A program made the translations under genes and the position numbers. Of a DNA stretch of 49,449 nt, positions 8,593 through 16,848 are shown piece by piece. The notes under the pieces were generated by a model. It was not told the DNA's origin and searched no databases. It saw nothing but the letters and a program-made list of their open reading frames with translations. Position 1 is the first letter of the stretch. Every line of letters begins with the position of its first letter. The DNA comes from a virus: the IMG/VR virus record IMGVR_UViG_3300021961_000145, positions 1 through 49,449 of that record; one strand, 5' to 3'.

Positions 8593-9906
8593 ATGAGCAA
8601 TTATTATAGTGATAGCACCAATACTAACGTAATACCTATTATTAGAATGGGTGAGGTTGTTTCTATTATAGATAGTACTAAATCAGGTAGAATACAAGTT
8701 AGAATAACAGGTATTGATGATAAAGAATCTAATCAAAGTCTAATTAAATGTGTACCATTATTACCAAAATACCTAATAACGCTACCAAAAGTAGGGGAGT
8801 CTGTTTTTGTGTTCCAATACGAAAATAATAGTTCCTCACCCACGTCTTCATTTAAAACTAAAAGATTTTGGATTGGGCCATTAATTACCCAACCTACAAA
8901 ACTTGAGGGTGAACCTTATAATTCTTCTTTATCTATATTACCTGATGGATACACTAAATTAAAAGACCCTAACTTAGAAATAGGTACATATGGTGAAGAT
9001 GAAGATATTATTTTACAAGGTAGGTACAATACCGATATAATACAAAAAGACAGACAAATTTGGTTAAGAGTAGGTAAATATATAGACGAATCACCAAATA
9101 AATTCAACGGTAAAAATTTAGGGTACATTCAATTAAAGTACGGTGGGGAAAAATTAAAAAGGGAAATTGTAGAAAAAGAAGTTGTTAATTATGTTTCTGA
9201 AACATATACTGTAGTAATAACAGTTAAAATTAATACTATAACTAATTCTGGATTTATTTTGTCTGGTAATCTACCTAAAGATAGTTATAGGCAAGGTGAT
9301 ATAAATAGAACAGAATTATTCGTCACAGTTAACGATGCAGAAAATTCTAATGTTTTAACTACATTTCAAGATTTAAATTCTTTTACTGGTGTAGAATCTA
9401 GAGATCAAGCATTAACAAAGGCAAAAGAATTTGTTGATTACTTTACATCATCCAACCCAAAATGGAAAATTAAATCTACCGCAGAAGATTTTATAAAAAT
9501 ATATGGTGGTAACGATGGAGTTGCGATTTTTAGATCTCAACCTATAGAAGTAAAAAAGAAAATTAAAGATATAAAAATAACAAAAAAAGAATCTGTAAAT
9601 AGTAGTGTTATTAATGTAGTTGCAAATAAAATTAATTTATTAAGTCATGACTCAAAATCACAGACATTTAATTTAACCGACCCTAAAGGTTTAATAACTG
9701 ATGAAGAACAAGTAAAAATAAATAATAAAGCACATCCAGTTGTTTATGGTGATAATTTAGTAGAATTTTTAGAGTTAATTAAAAAATTTGTATCATCTCA
9801 TGTTCACCCATACAATGGTTTACCCCCTGATCCTAGTACTATTACTACAGATGTTTTACGTTTTGATTTAAATACTATATTAAATAAGAACATTAATACT
9901 AATTAA
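8593..9906 (+). CDS. gp5-like baseplate hub/spike protein with OB fold
   Basis: Residues 17-90 (MGEVVSIIDSTKSGRIQVRI... followed by LPKVGESVFVF) fit the N-terminal OB domain of T4 gp5/VgrG-type baseplate proteins, in which a short beta barrel caps the tail tube. The end carries an H-x-H stretch, SSHVHPYNGLPPDPST, like the metal-binding tips of phage spikes. No lysozyme domain is visible, unlike T4 gp5. At 437 residues it is shorter than T4 gp5 (575). It follows other probable baseplate genes. The OB call is good; spike tip is inference. Confidence 0.7.
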   Translation: MSNYYSDSTNTNVIPIIRMGEVVSIIDSTKSGRIQVRITGIDDKESNQSLIKCVPLLPKYLITLPKVGESVFVFQYENNSSSPTSSFKTKRFWIGPLITQPTKLEGEPYNSSLSILPDGYTKLKDPNLEIGTYGEDEDIILQGRYNTDIIQKDRQIWLRVGKYIDESPNKFNGKNLGYIQLKYGGEKLKREIVEKEVVNYVSETYTVVITVKINTITNSGFILSGNLPKDSYRQGDINRTELFVTVNDAENSNVLTTFQDLNSFTGVESRDQALTKAKEFVDYFTSSNPKWKIKSTAEDFIKIYGGNDGVAIFRSQPIEVKKKIKDIKITKKESVNSSVINVVANKINLLSHDSKSQTFNLTDPKGLITDEEQVKINNKAHPVVYGDNLVEFLELIKKFVSSHVHPYNGLPPDPSTITTDVLRFDLNTILNKNINTN

Positions 9907-9907
9907 G

Positions 9908-9915
9908 ATATTTAT
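9908..9915 (+). promoter_or_regulatory. ATATTTAT box (putative phage late promoter)
   Basis: GATATTTATTAATAAAAAG ends 12 bases before the ATG at 9928 and lies between two virion genes. Confidence 0.5.
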
Positions 9916-9927
9916 TAATAAAAAGAT

Positions 9928-11334
9928 ATGGTAACTAGAACTTACGTAGATAAAAACAACACAATTATATTTGGAACACAAGTCAACACTGGTAGAAATC
10001 CTATTGCTCAATTATATTATGGTGGTAAAGAAACGCAAGAAGATTATACAAGACATCTACTATATTTTGACGTTACAGATTTACAGGAAAAATATAATAA
10101 TGGTGAGTTAGGTGATTTATCTAATGTAACCCATACTTTAAGAATGACAAATACTTCATTTTTTGATCAAGATTTACAGGCGCAGAAATTATTAGATGGT
10201 AAACAAAGAACTTCTTCATTCGATTTAAATTTATTTAGAATTAATAAATTTTGGGATGAGGGGTGTGGATATGATTACGAAAAATTTATTAGTATTCATC
10301 CTAGTGACGATATTACATTTGTAGAATCTGCGAGTAATTGGATTAACGCCACTACAACAGATTTTTGGGATGAACCAGGTGTGTATTCAGGTTCACCTTC
10401 TGGAATTACAGTAGCGACACAACATTTTGATAAGGGCAATGAAAATATTGAAATGGATATTACTGATGAAGTAAATAGTTTAATTACAGGTGGTACAACA
10501 AATTATGGTTATGGTTTATCATTCGAAAGAGATTTAGAAACTAAATTAGTCGTCCCTTCACAATATGTGGGATTTTTTACTAGACACACACAAACATATT
10601 ATGAACCATTTGTAGAAACAAATTATAACAACCCAATTAAAGACGACAGGAAGAACTTTTATAGAGGAAAGGTTAATAGACTATACTTTTACACTAATCT
10701 AGGTACAGATCCCACTAATTTAGATTCTAAACCATCTGTAACCATTAATGACGGAAATGGTGCTATATTTTCTTCGTTCACGAGTAATGACGTAGTACAA
10801 CAAACACAAGGTGTTTATTATATAGAACTATTTGTACCTATATCATCTTCAGATTGTACAATATTTACAGATACTTGGTCAGATATTACAATCAATGGGA
10901 TTAATCGTCCAGATGTGACTCTACAATTTGAAATTAAAGATGATACCGAATATTACAATTTTGGGGATGATGAGGGTGTTCCTATTGAATATACAGTTAA
11001 TTTAAGTGGTATTAGGAGAGATGAAAAAATTAAAAGGGGTGATTATAGAAAAGTATTTGTAAATGCTAGAATACCTTATTCAGTAAATGAAAGTTCTGTT
11101 ATAGATGGTTTACAATACAGATTATACATTAAAGAAGGCCCAACTGAAGTTAATGTTATTGAATGGAATGATGTTAATAGAACCTATCTTAAAAATTATT
11201 TTATATTAGATACTTCTTGGATGATTCCTAATGAATACTTTATAGATATAAAATTAACTTCTAATCAGTTAGTTAAAACATATACTAATACATTGAAATT
11301 TAATATAGTTAATCAAGTTGACTATCTACATTAA
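9928..11334 (+). CDS. probable tail fibre/virion surface protein with DNRLRE-like beta sandwich
   Basis: The 468-residue product is beta-rich throughout. Its first 200 residues have the order seen in DNRLRE-type beta-sandwich domains: RHLLYFDVTDL, then THTLRMTN, then FRINKFWDEG, then EMDITDEVNSLI, then YGYGLSFERD. Such domains usually sit on surface proteins and bind carbohydrate. The rest is repeated beta strands without recognised catalytic motifs. It has its own ATATTTAT box. Its last 26 bases overlap the opposing gene that ends at 11309. Structural role is likely; the fibre call is inference. Confidence 0.6.
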   Translation: MVTRTYVDKNNTIIFGTQVNTGRNPIAQLYYGGKETQEDYTRHLLYFDVTDLQEKYNNGELGDLSNVTHTLRMTNTSFFDQDLQAQKLLDGKQRTSSFDLNLFRINKFWDEGCGYDYEKFISIHPSDDITFVESASNWINATTTDFWDEPGVYSGSPSGITVATQHFDKGNENIEMDITDEVNSLITGGTTNYGYGLSFERDLETKLVVPSQYVGFFTRHTQTYYEPFVETNYNNPIKDDRKNFYRGKVNRLYFYTNLGTDPTNLDSKPSVTINDGNGAIFSSFTSNDVVQQTQGVYYIELFVPISSSDCTIFTDTWSDITINGINRPDVTLQFEIKDDTEYYNFGDDEGVPIEYTVNLSGIRRDEKIKRGDYRKVFVNARIPYSVNESSVIDGLQYRLYIKEGPTEVNVIEWNDVNRTYLKNYFILDTSWMIPNEYFIDIKLTSNQLVKTYTNTLKFNIVNQVDYLH

Positions 11335-12148
11335 TACTTTCTATATTACTAGGTAATTTAAAGGTAGTCTTAGAGATTTTTTCAATAACGTCATCTGCAA
11401 TACCTAAAATAACTTTCTCAAAATTATCATATGTTAGTGGTTTAGGATATGGGGCCTCAAATACCATTAACTCTTCATCTACTCTAGATTCATCTTCACC
11501 AAACTCAGTAAAAACTTGCACCATAAAATTATTTTGATTAACATCATTTTCCCAAGATTCTTCACTTATATATTTATCTACTTTTATACCTTCTTTATCC
11601 ATTGCGAAGAAAAGAATTCGAACCATAATCATTCTTTTACGTCCCTCTGAAGTGTATACATAACGATTACCAATATCCCCATTAGTAAATGGAATGTATA
11701 AAGTAAAACCTCTATATCCACTCCATAACCTTACTTCTCTGTCATCATCAAATCCCGAATCCCTATCGATGTTTATTCTAACATTGTCATATGCTACATT
11801 GTCATATTTTTTAACTAAATTTTCCATTAAGTTACTAAAGTGTTCAAAAAACAGATAAGGTATAGGTGAATTTTTTCTTAATGTCCTAATTTCACCGAAT
11901 AATCTATTATAATTCCAAAAATATGTTTTACTTAACCCATATGCATCTTCATATGGTAAATTTAATGTTTCTATTAACCAAGCCGCAACCTCCCATTGAT
12001 TAAAGTTCTTTTTACCTTCTTCATCTTTCATAGGGTCACCATAATGTTTATTTAACATTTTGAAAATTTTCTTTTCTACTGGTGTAAACTCGTTGGTAAC
12101 ATCTATTAATAAAGATTCTAATAGTACGTGTTTCTTTTTGATTCTCAT
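11309..12148 (-). CDS. hypothetical protein with N-terminal (I/L)xE leader, 279 aa
   Basis: The start is taken at the ATG at 12148, giving MRIKKKHVLLESLLIDVTNE. Longer upstream readings would translate through the promoter into a hydrophobic string, so they are rejected. The basic leader with LLE (9-11) matches the tag seen on other - strand proteins here. The body is rich in acidic and aromatic residues with no recognised domain; residues 37-60 look helical. A host-type promoter and an ATATTTAT box precede it. The 3' end overlaps the opposing virion gene by 26 bases. Confidence 0.75.
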   Translation of the reverse strand: MRIKKKHVLLESLLIDVTNEFTPVEKKIFKMLNKHYGDPMKDEEGKKNFNQWEVAAWLIETLNLPYEDAYGLSKTYFWNYNRLFGEIRTLRKNSPIPYLFFEHFSNLMENLVKKYDNVAYDNVRINIDRDSGFDDDREVRLWSGYRGFTLYIPFTNGDIGNRYVYTSEGRKRMIMVRILFFAMDKEGIKVDKYISEESWENDVNQNNFMVQVFTEFGEDESRVDEELMVFEAPYPKPLTYDNFEKVILGIADDVIEKISKTTFKLPSNIESINVDSQLD

Positions 12149-12156
12149 ATACAATA

Positions 12157-12188
12157 CAAATATAATAATAAATATGTAGTAAAACAAA
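12157..12188 (-). promoter_or_regulatory. Bacteroidota-type promoter for the 12148 gene
   Basis: On the - strand, TTTG (12185-12188) is separated by 20 bp from TATATTTG (12157-12164). This fits the Bacteroidota consensus TTTG-N19-21-TAnnTTTG. The ATG is 8 bases downstream, so the transcript would be nearly leaderless. The upstream half overlaps the capsid terminator. Confidence 0.7.
12168..12175 (-). promoter_or_regulatory. ATATTTAT box (putative phage late promoter)
   Basis: The box sits 19 bases upstream of the ATG at 12148, inside the spacer of the host-type promoter, so the gene may be read both early and late. Confidence 0.4.
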
Positions 12189-12216
12189 AAAAGGGTAGAA
12201 AAAATCTACCCTTTTA
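12186..12216 (-). terminator. intrinsic terminator after the major capsid gene
   Basis: GGGTAGA (12193-12199) pairs with TCTACCC (12205-12211) around a 5-nt loop, flanked by A/T tracts. Read on the - strand the hairpin is followed by seven T. It lies 20-40 bases past the capsid stop codon. Confidence 0.85.
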
Positions 12217-12235
12217 GTAACATATATAAAATTGA

Positions 12236-14005
12236 TTATCTCAATTCGTTAATGTCAAACGTTTGAACTCCGTCAACTGTTACAACACCATAGAAACGGT
12301 TGTTAACCATTTTCTTAGCGTATCTAGTCATGATACCCTTAGTCGGTGCGAAGTTGAATGGATTTTGTAACGTAGGAGTCAATTGTAGTGGTACGTAAGG
12401 TGCGTAAATGTACCCAGTATCCAACAATGACTTACCTTTATGTCCAATGATGATTGAGTTAGCCGGTGCATATGGATCACGATATACAGTATATCTTCCT
12501 CCTAATGAACCAATTTTCTCAATACCCATATTGTACTGATCTTGCTCAGGATTAGCGTTTGATACGTGGAAGTACTCCAAATCATCAAAGATAGCAGAAA
12601 CTTCAGACGAAACTACGATGAAGTTAGCACCACCTCTAAGAGTTGATTTATGAATTTGAGCTGAGATTTGGTTGATTTTAGTAATCAACGTTTGATTCCA
12701 CTCTTTTTGAGTATAAGCGTTGAAACCTCCACTTGAAGTTCTCTTCCATCCGTTGTAATCCCATCTCAATTGCCAAGCTGAACCAACTCTCAAGTCTCTT
12801 AGGATCTCTCTATCGATTTCCGCCGCAACTTGCTCAGACAATAATGCCGTAAGTTCTGCTTCTGCATCAATGTTATGGAATGCACTAACGTCTTGTGCCA
12901 ATTCTGGTGACCAAGTAGCTCTTAGTTTTCTTTCTGTTACAGAAACCACAACTTCATCAAGTTCGAAAGATACTTCTCCCATTTCAGTTGCGAATTCTAA
13001 TGACTCATATTGTCTCCAAGATACAGTTAAACCTGTAAGTGGTGAACCTGAAGCTGCACCCACATATCCATCAAAGTTAGCAGATGAACAATCGATACAT
13101 GCTGGGTGAGTTAAATCTAACTCAACCAATAGACAATCATCAGGTGTACAGATTGACCCATTTCCACTTGAACCTGGATTGTAATCTACAATACCTCTTC
13201 CGTATTTTTGAGCTACCAATCTAAATGGAATAGCACCACCAGCTGAGATAATTGTGTTTCCGTCAGCATCTAAAATAGCATCAGGAGTAGTAATAGTTAA
13301 TGAAGCTAAGAAAGTTTCACTATCCATTTCATTTCCATCAGGTCCAGTTAATCTTCCTGCGTTAGTATCTGAGAAACCAGTAACACACATTTTAACTTGT
13401 CTGTGTGAACCATCTGATGCTAATGGCTGCGAAGTCAATGCAGTTGGGGTTTGAGTTCCGTCTGAATTAAGAACAACACCATAGTAACCTTTAGTAGTTA
13501 ATACTGTTTGTCTACCTTTAGATTTATCATATAAACCATCGTTATAAAATAAATCATAAAGAGATTTAGTTTCAAACGAAGTCAAAGTAGTACCATTACA
13601 AGCTGAAATAGTACACTCAGGAAGTGCCCCATTACCATCTAAGTTAGAACCATTTAAAGGTACTTGTGTAGTTGATGTTTTAGGTACAAAGAAGAATAAT
13701 TTTCCAATTGGCATGTTCATCGCTTGTACCGATACGATATCGTTAGCCAATAATTTAGAGAATACTCTACGTACAATTGGGAAAACTACTGTCTCGAATG
13801 AACCTGATGAATCAGCCGAAGTTGACTCATTAAGTAAAGAAGACGCTTGGTTTTCGTACAATTGTGCGATGTTCTCTTTTACGTGACCTTTCAACCCTTC
13901 TAGGAAACCTAATTTGTTCCACTTAGAAATAGTTTTAGATCTGATTTGCTTTAGGTGCTCAAGTCCGATGTTTCCGACTTCACCTGAATTTAACAAATGT
14001 CCCAT
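12236..14005 (-). CDS. major capsid protein, T4 gp23-like
   Basis: The 589-residue product aligns in pattern with T4 gp23: after an N-terminal helical propeptide comes FETVVFPIVRRVFSKLLANDIVSVQAMNMPIGKLFFFV, matching gp23's 'FDPVLISLVRRAMPNLIAYDICGVQPMTGPTGLIFAM'. The propeptide ends in SLLNE (56-60), which fits the (I/L)xE site of the prohead protease and lies near T4's cleavage after residue 65. The C-terminal region (GIMTRYAKKMVNNRFYG) is also gp23-like. It is the last gene of a scaffold-capsid unit and is followed by a strong terminator. It forms the hexamers of the head. Confidence 0.95.
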   Translation of the reverse strand: MGHLLNSGEVGNIGLEHLKQIRSKTISKWNKLGFLEGLKGHVKENIAQLYENQASSLLNESTSADSSGSFETVVFPIVRRVFSKLLANDIVSVQAMNMPIGKLFFFVPKTSTTQVPLNGSNLDGNGALPECTISACNGTTLTSFETKSLYDLFYNDGLYDKSKGRQTVLTTKGYYGVVLNSDGTQTPTALTSQPLASDGSHRQVKMCVTGFSDTNAGRLTGPDGNEMDSETFLASLTITTPDAILDADGNTIISAGGAIPFRLVAQKYGRGIVDYNPGSSGNGSICTPDDCLLVELDLTHPACIDCSSANFDGYVGAASGSPLTGLTVSWRQYESLEFATEMGEVSFELDEVVVSVTERKLRATWSPELAQDVSAFHNIDAEAELTALLSEQVAAEIDREILRDLRVGSAWQLRWDYNGWKRTSSGGFNAYTQKEWNQTLITKINQISAQIHKSTLRGGANFIVVSSEVSAIFDDLEYFHVSNANPEQDQYNMGIEKIGSLGGRYTVYRDPYAPANSIIIGHKGKSLLDTGYIYAPYVPLQLTPTLQNPFNFAPTKGIMTRYAKKMVNNRFYGVVTVDGVQTFDINELR

Positions 14006-14040
14006 TTTTATTTTTTTTAGTTTTTGTTATTTAATTATTA

Positions 14041-15417
14041 TTATGAGATTCTTCTCATTAAATCTTTAATTGCCGTAATCTGTGGATCTACATATGCAGT
14101 AGACTCATTAAGATTAGTCGACTTTGAAGATTCTATAGTCTTATTAACTTTTCTTTCAATAGACTCGTTAATTGGTTTCGCGTTATCCAACTCAGTCTTA
14201 ATTGTTTTGTAAATGTTCTTAGACTCTTTAATCGACTCTGCATTGTCAAACCTTTTAAGGATATCCATTTTTTCTTTTTTAGTTGTCGAATGCTCGGTGA
14301 ATAGTCTATTCACATACGCTAAGTTTGTGTTGAACAAAGCAACTTCATTAAGTTTGTCTTTGAATACATTGAGTGCTTTCTTGTACTCTTCGTTTTTAGA
14401 TTTTAACTCTCTGTATTCTTTCATTATCTTAGTTTCAGAAACTGTAGATGTCTTTGGTTTTCTATTGACAACTGGTTTAACAGTTCTCTTAGATTCTGTA
14501 ATGATAGGTTTACGAACTTTTCTAGATTCAGAAAATCTTGACCCGTCTCTACGTGTTGGATTGTGTGATGCACCATGTCTACGATTTCCTTGTCTAGCAT
14601 AACCTCTAGTTCTTGCAAGACCTTCTTCTATTTCATCTTCTTCAGACTCATCTTCCATAGATCCCATCATTTCCATCAAATCAGAATCATCATCTAATTC
14701 GATTTCATACATCGTCTCATCCTCACCTAAAAAGTCTTGTTGCATTTCGTCATCTTCATACATTGCACCATCACCACATTCGTAACAGTCACCTTCGTCC
14801 ATAGAATCCCACATTTCATCCATAGATTCCTTAATGTAATACTCTGCTCCCGTTTTGTTATCTGTCAAATGAATACCATCTGCGTCTTTAACTACTTCTA
14901 CTTCATCATCGTCAGAGAGTTTTTTGAAAACTTTAACAACTTCTGCGTCAGACGCACCTGTTAAGTCCATTACTTCTTCTCCTCCAGTATCAGAAGGTAA
15001 TTCAAAATCAAATTCTAGTTCATCACCTCCCTCAACTTCTTCACCTTCACCAGCATCTAAATCTAGATCAGTGTCTAAGTCAAGTTCAACGTCATCAACC
15101 TCATCAGATTCTTCAGAATCCAAATCCAATTCTTCTTCATCAGATTCTTCTTCATCATCGACATCTAATTCAACGTCTTCTTCTTCATCATCGGACCCTT
15201 CAACTTCAATATCGTCCATTTCCATCTCGTCTTCATCAGAGATTTCTTCTTCTTCGTCTTCCTCTTTTTGTTCTCTTAAAGACGACTTAACGATACTTTC
15301 AAATTCCTTGGACATATGTGCCGCAAGCATTTCTTTCGTATTGGCTTTTAAGGCATCCTCTAAAGACTTTGCTTCTAGTAAAGCCTCTTCGATGATTGAT
15401 TTCTTTTTTTCAGCCAT
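14041..15417 (-). CDS. prohead core scaffold protein, T4 gp22-like
   Basis: The 458-residue product opens with MAEKKKSIIEEALLEAKSLE, followed by a very acidic stretch (Asp/Glu runs, residues 50-150) and a basic, helical C-terminal region. Several potential protease sites are present (IIE, LLE, LNE). T4 gp22 is an acidic helical core protein that gp21 degrades to peptides. Position between protease and capsid genes, as in T4 (21-22-23), supports the call. The acidic part is longer than in T4. A 17-bp dyad lies in its leader. Confidence 0.78.
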   Translation of the reverse strand: MAEKKKSIIEEALLEAKSLEDALKANTKEMLAAHMSKEFESIVKSSLREQKEEDEEEEISDEDEMEMDDIEVEGSDDEEEDVELDVDDEEESDEEELDLDSEESDEVDDVELDLDTDLDLDAGEGEEVEGGDELEFDFELPSDTGGEEVMDLTGASDAEVVKVFKKLSDDDEVEVVKDADGIHLTDNKTGAEYYIKESMDEMWDSMDEGDCYECGDGAMYEDDEMQQDFLGEDETMYEIELDDDSDLMEMMGSMEDESEEDEIEEGLARTRGYARQGNRRHGASHNPTRRDGSRFSESRKVRKPIITESKRTVKPVVNRKPKTSTVSETKIMKEYRELKSKNEEYKKALNVFKDKLNEVALFNTNLAYVNRLFTEHSTTKKEKMDILKRFDNAESIKESKNIYKTIKTELDNAKPINESIERKVNKTIESSKSTNLNESTAYVDPQITAIKDLMRRIS

Positions 15418-15456
15418 TTTACTTTTGTTTTTTATTTTGTTATTAAATTATTATTT

Positions 15457-15473
15457 ATGCACTAATAGTGCAT
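15457..15473. promoter_or_regulatory. 17-bp dyad in the scaffold-capsid leader
   Basis: ATGCACTAATAGTGCAT is a perfect inverted repeat with a one-base centre. It sits between the ATATTTAT box and the scaffold ATG. It could be an operator for a dimeric regulator. Confidence 0.45.
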
Positions 15474-15479
15474 TTTCTA

Positions 15480-15487
15480 ATAAATAT
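15480..15487 (-). promoter_or_regulatory. ATATTTAT box (putative phage late promoter) for scaffold-capsid
   Basis: The box is 62 bases upstream of the scaffold ATG, leaving a longer leader than at other genes; the leader contains the 17-bp dyad. Confidence 0.45.
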
Positions 15488-15518
15488 GCAATATTTCCTA
15501 AAAGTGTTAAATATTTTA

Positions 15519-16208
15519 CTAATCGAGTAAAAAATTATTTAGTGAGTCTTTTAGGTTTATAGTTTCTTCTTTAGATTTTGATTCAGACATTTGTTGTTCT
15601 CTACTAGGTTCTTCACTATAAATCCAAGAACCTGGTGTAGATGGTGAGGTAACAATATCCCAACAAATTAACTCAAAGTCATCTTGTACCATATTCTTAC
15701 CACCTTCTTTTTCCAAAGAACCTACACCCCTAGATGATACGCCAATCTTTAATCCTTTTCTTAAATAATTTGCTACTCTGTCACCTTCACAAGATATGAT
15801 TCCCTGATTTACGAATCCTGGTGACATAATGATTTCTAGTTTACCCATAAGTACATTACCTTCCCACCATAAGTCTACCACATTATGGGAAATTCTACTT
15901 ACTGCAACAATAGATGATTCTGGATGATCCGCCTCACCTAATGCCCTTTTCTCTTTAACTAATTTAAGGTAATTTTCCGCCTCTCTTCTAAGGATTGCCT
16001 CAGGGTATACTCTTTCGTTTCTGTTTTCCACCCCATACTTTTGCATTACTGCATAAACAACCAAAGGTTCCTCTATAATAGGTTGACCTTTGGTTAAGTT
16101 TGACATTTCACTAATAAAGTGCCGATTATCTTTTGGAGAAATGTATCCTGCATCATATTCGATAAGGATACCTTTCTTTTTTATCTCATTCTTTTTTAAT
16201 ATTTCCAT
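15519..16208 (-). CDS. prohead maturation protease, T4 gp21-like
   Basis: This serine protease cleaves capsid, scaffold and internal proteins inside the prohead. The catalytic His is in LGEADHPESS (H95) and the nucleophile in KIGVSSRGVGSL (S158 or S159), as in T4 gp21 and related herpes-fold proteases. WDIVTSPSTPGSW near residue 185 is also conserved. Its own N-terminus holds an LIE (15-17), a possible self-processing site. The specificity of the family, (I/L)-x-E, matches sites in the capsid and in many proteins of this window. At 229 residues it is close to T4 gp21 (212). Confidence 0.93.
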   Translation of the reverse strand: MEILKKNEIKKKGILIEYDAGYISPKDNRHFISEMSNLTKGQPIIEEPLVVYAVMQKYGVENRNERVYPEAILRREAENYLKLVKEKRALGEADHPESSIVAVSRISHNVVDLWWEGNVLMGKLEIIMSPGFVNQGIISCEGDRVANYLRKGLKIGVSSRGVGSLEKEGGKNMVQDDFELICWDIVTSPSTPGSWIYSEEPSREQQMSESKSKEETINLKDSLNNFLLD

Positions 16209-16228
16209 AATAATGATATACTTTATTT

Positions 16229-16236
16229 ATAAATAT
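16229..16236 (-). promoter_or_regulatory. ATATTTAT box (putative phage late promoter) for the protease
   Basis: TATATTTATAAATAAAG lies 20 bases upstream of the protease ATG. The longer context TATTTATA is the reverse complement of the T4 late box TATAAATA. Confidence 0.5.
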
Positions 16237-16253
16237 ACCACTATGTTAAAAAA

Positions 16254-16691
16254 TTACTTTTTTCTCTTATGGAAAGTAAAAACGGAATTGTTTTCTAAAC
16301 AATCGTTAACAATATCACTAATGATTTTTTTTGTACTCTCTACTATTCTAGGTCTGTTTATAGGTAAGTGTCTCTTTTGGTAGAGTGTTATTTCACAAGA
16401 CATAAAACTTCTTTTTTCTACTGATAATCCCGAAGTTCTCATATCTAAATCTACGATATATTTATCATCGTAGAATAATTCTTCGTTTAAAGAATTGTTT
16501 AGTTTTTGTTTTATTTTTTTTCTTATGTTACTTAAAAAGTAATCATAATTCATATTCTCATCTAATTTATCTAATTGTCCCCACGCAGATAAATTAATAT
16601 ATAGACTCTTTGATTCTTTGTTATTAACGGTACCGATTTTAGTTTTATAGTTTTCTAATAAATCTAACTTGATTTCTTTTCCTAATTTCAT
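16254..16691 (-). CDS. hypothetical protein, 145 aa
   Basis: The start ATG follows an in-frame TGA, which fixes it. The product is basic at both ends and mixed alpha/beta, with KKIKQKLNNSLNEELF in the middle (an internal LNE). It lies between protease and portal genes and has its own upstream promoter, so a role in head assembly is possible. No family is recognised. Confidence 0.7.
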   Translation of the reverse strand: MKLGKEIKLDLLENYKTKIGTVNNKESKSLYINLSAWGQLDKLDENMNYDYFLSNIRKKIKQKLNNSLNEELFYDDKYIVDLDMRTSGLSVEKRSFMSCEITLYQKRHLPINRPRIVESTKKIISDIVNDCLENNSVFTFHKRKK

Positions 16692-16736
16692 TCATAATTT
16701 CTTTCATATAATGTTATTTTTAAAGTTTGTATTACA

Positions 16737-16766
16737 ATTATAGTAATTGAATCGCGAAATGTCAAA
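16737..16766 (-). promoter_or_regulatory. promoter matching both sigma70 and Bacteroidota consensus
   Basis: On the - strand TTGACA (16760-16765) and TATAAT (16737-16742) are separated by exactly 17 bp, a perfect sigma70 consensus. The same bases read as TTTG-N20-TATAATTG, one mismatch from the Bacteroidota consensus. The gene starting at 16691 is about 45 bases downstream. Confidence 0.7.
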
Positions 16767-16774
16767 TTTGGGAA

Positions 16775-16810
16775 TAAAAAAACCCACTATAGTAGCGAAC
16801 TTTAGTGGGT
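16775..16810 (-). terminator. intrinsic terminator after the 255-aa gene
   Basis: ACCCACTA (16782-16789) pairs with TAGTGGGT (16803-16810). On the - strand the stem is followed by seven T (from the A run at 16776-16782). Confidence 0.85.
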
Positions 16811-16815
16811 AATAA

Positions 16816-16848
16816 ATTGTCCGTAGACAATAACGGTCCTAATCCGTT
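16816..16848 (-). other. two stem-loops between stop codon and terminator
   Basis: Directly after the stop of the 255-aa gene, AACGG/CCGTT (16832-16848) forms a small stem. Next, ATTGTC/GACAAT (16816-16831) closes a TACG loop, a C(UNCG)G-type tetraloop in the - strand RNA. With the terminator this gives three stems in a row. Confidence 0.5.

Noticed and set aside
14924-15562. Long Ser-rich frame on the + strand opposite the scaffold gene
   Set aside because: It is the antisense reading of Asp/Glu-rich codons (GAT/GAA read back as Ser/Phe). The - strand frame is the scaffold with correct gene order.
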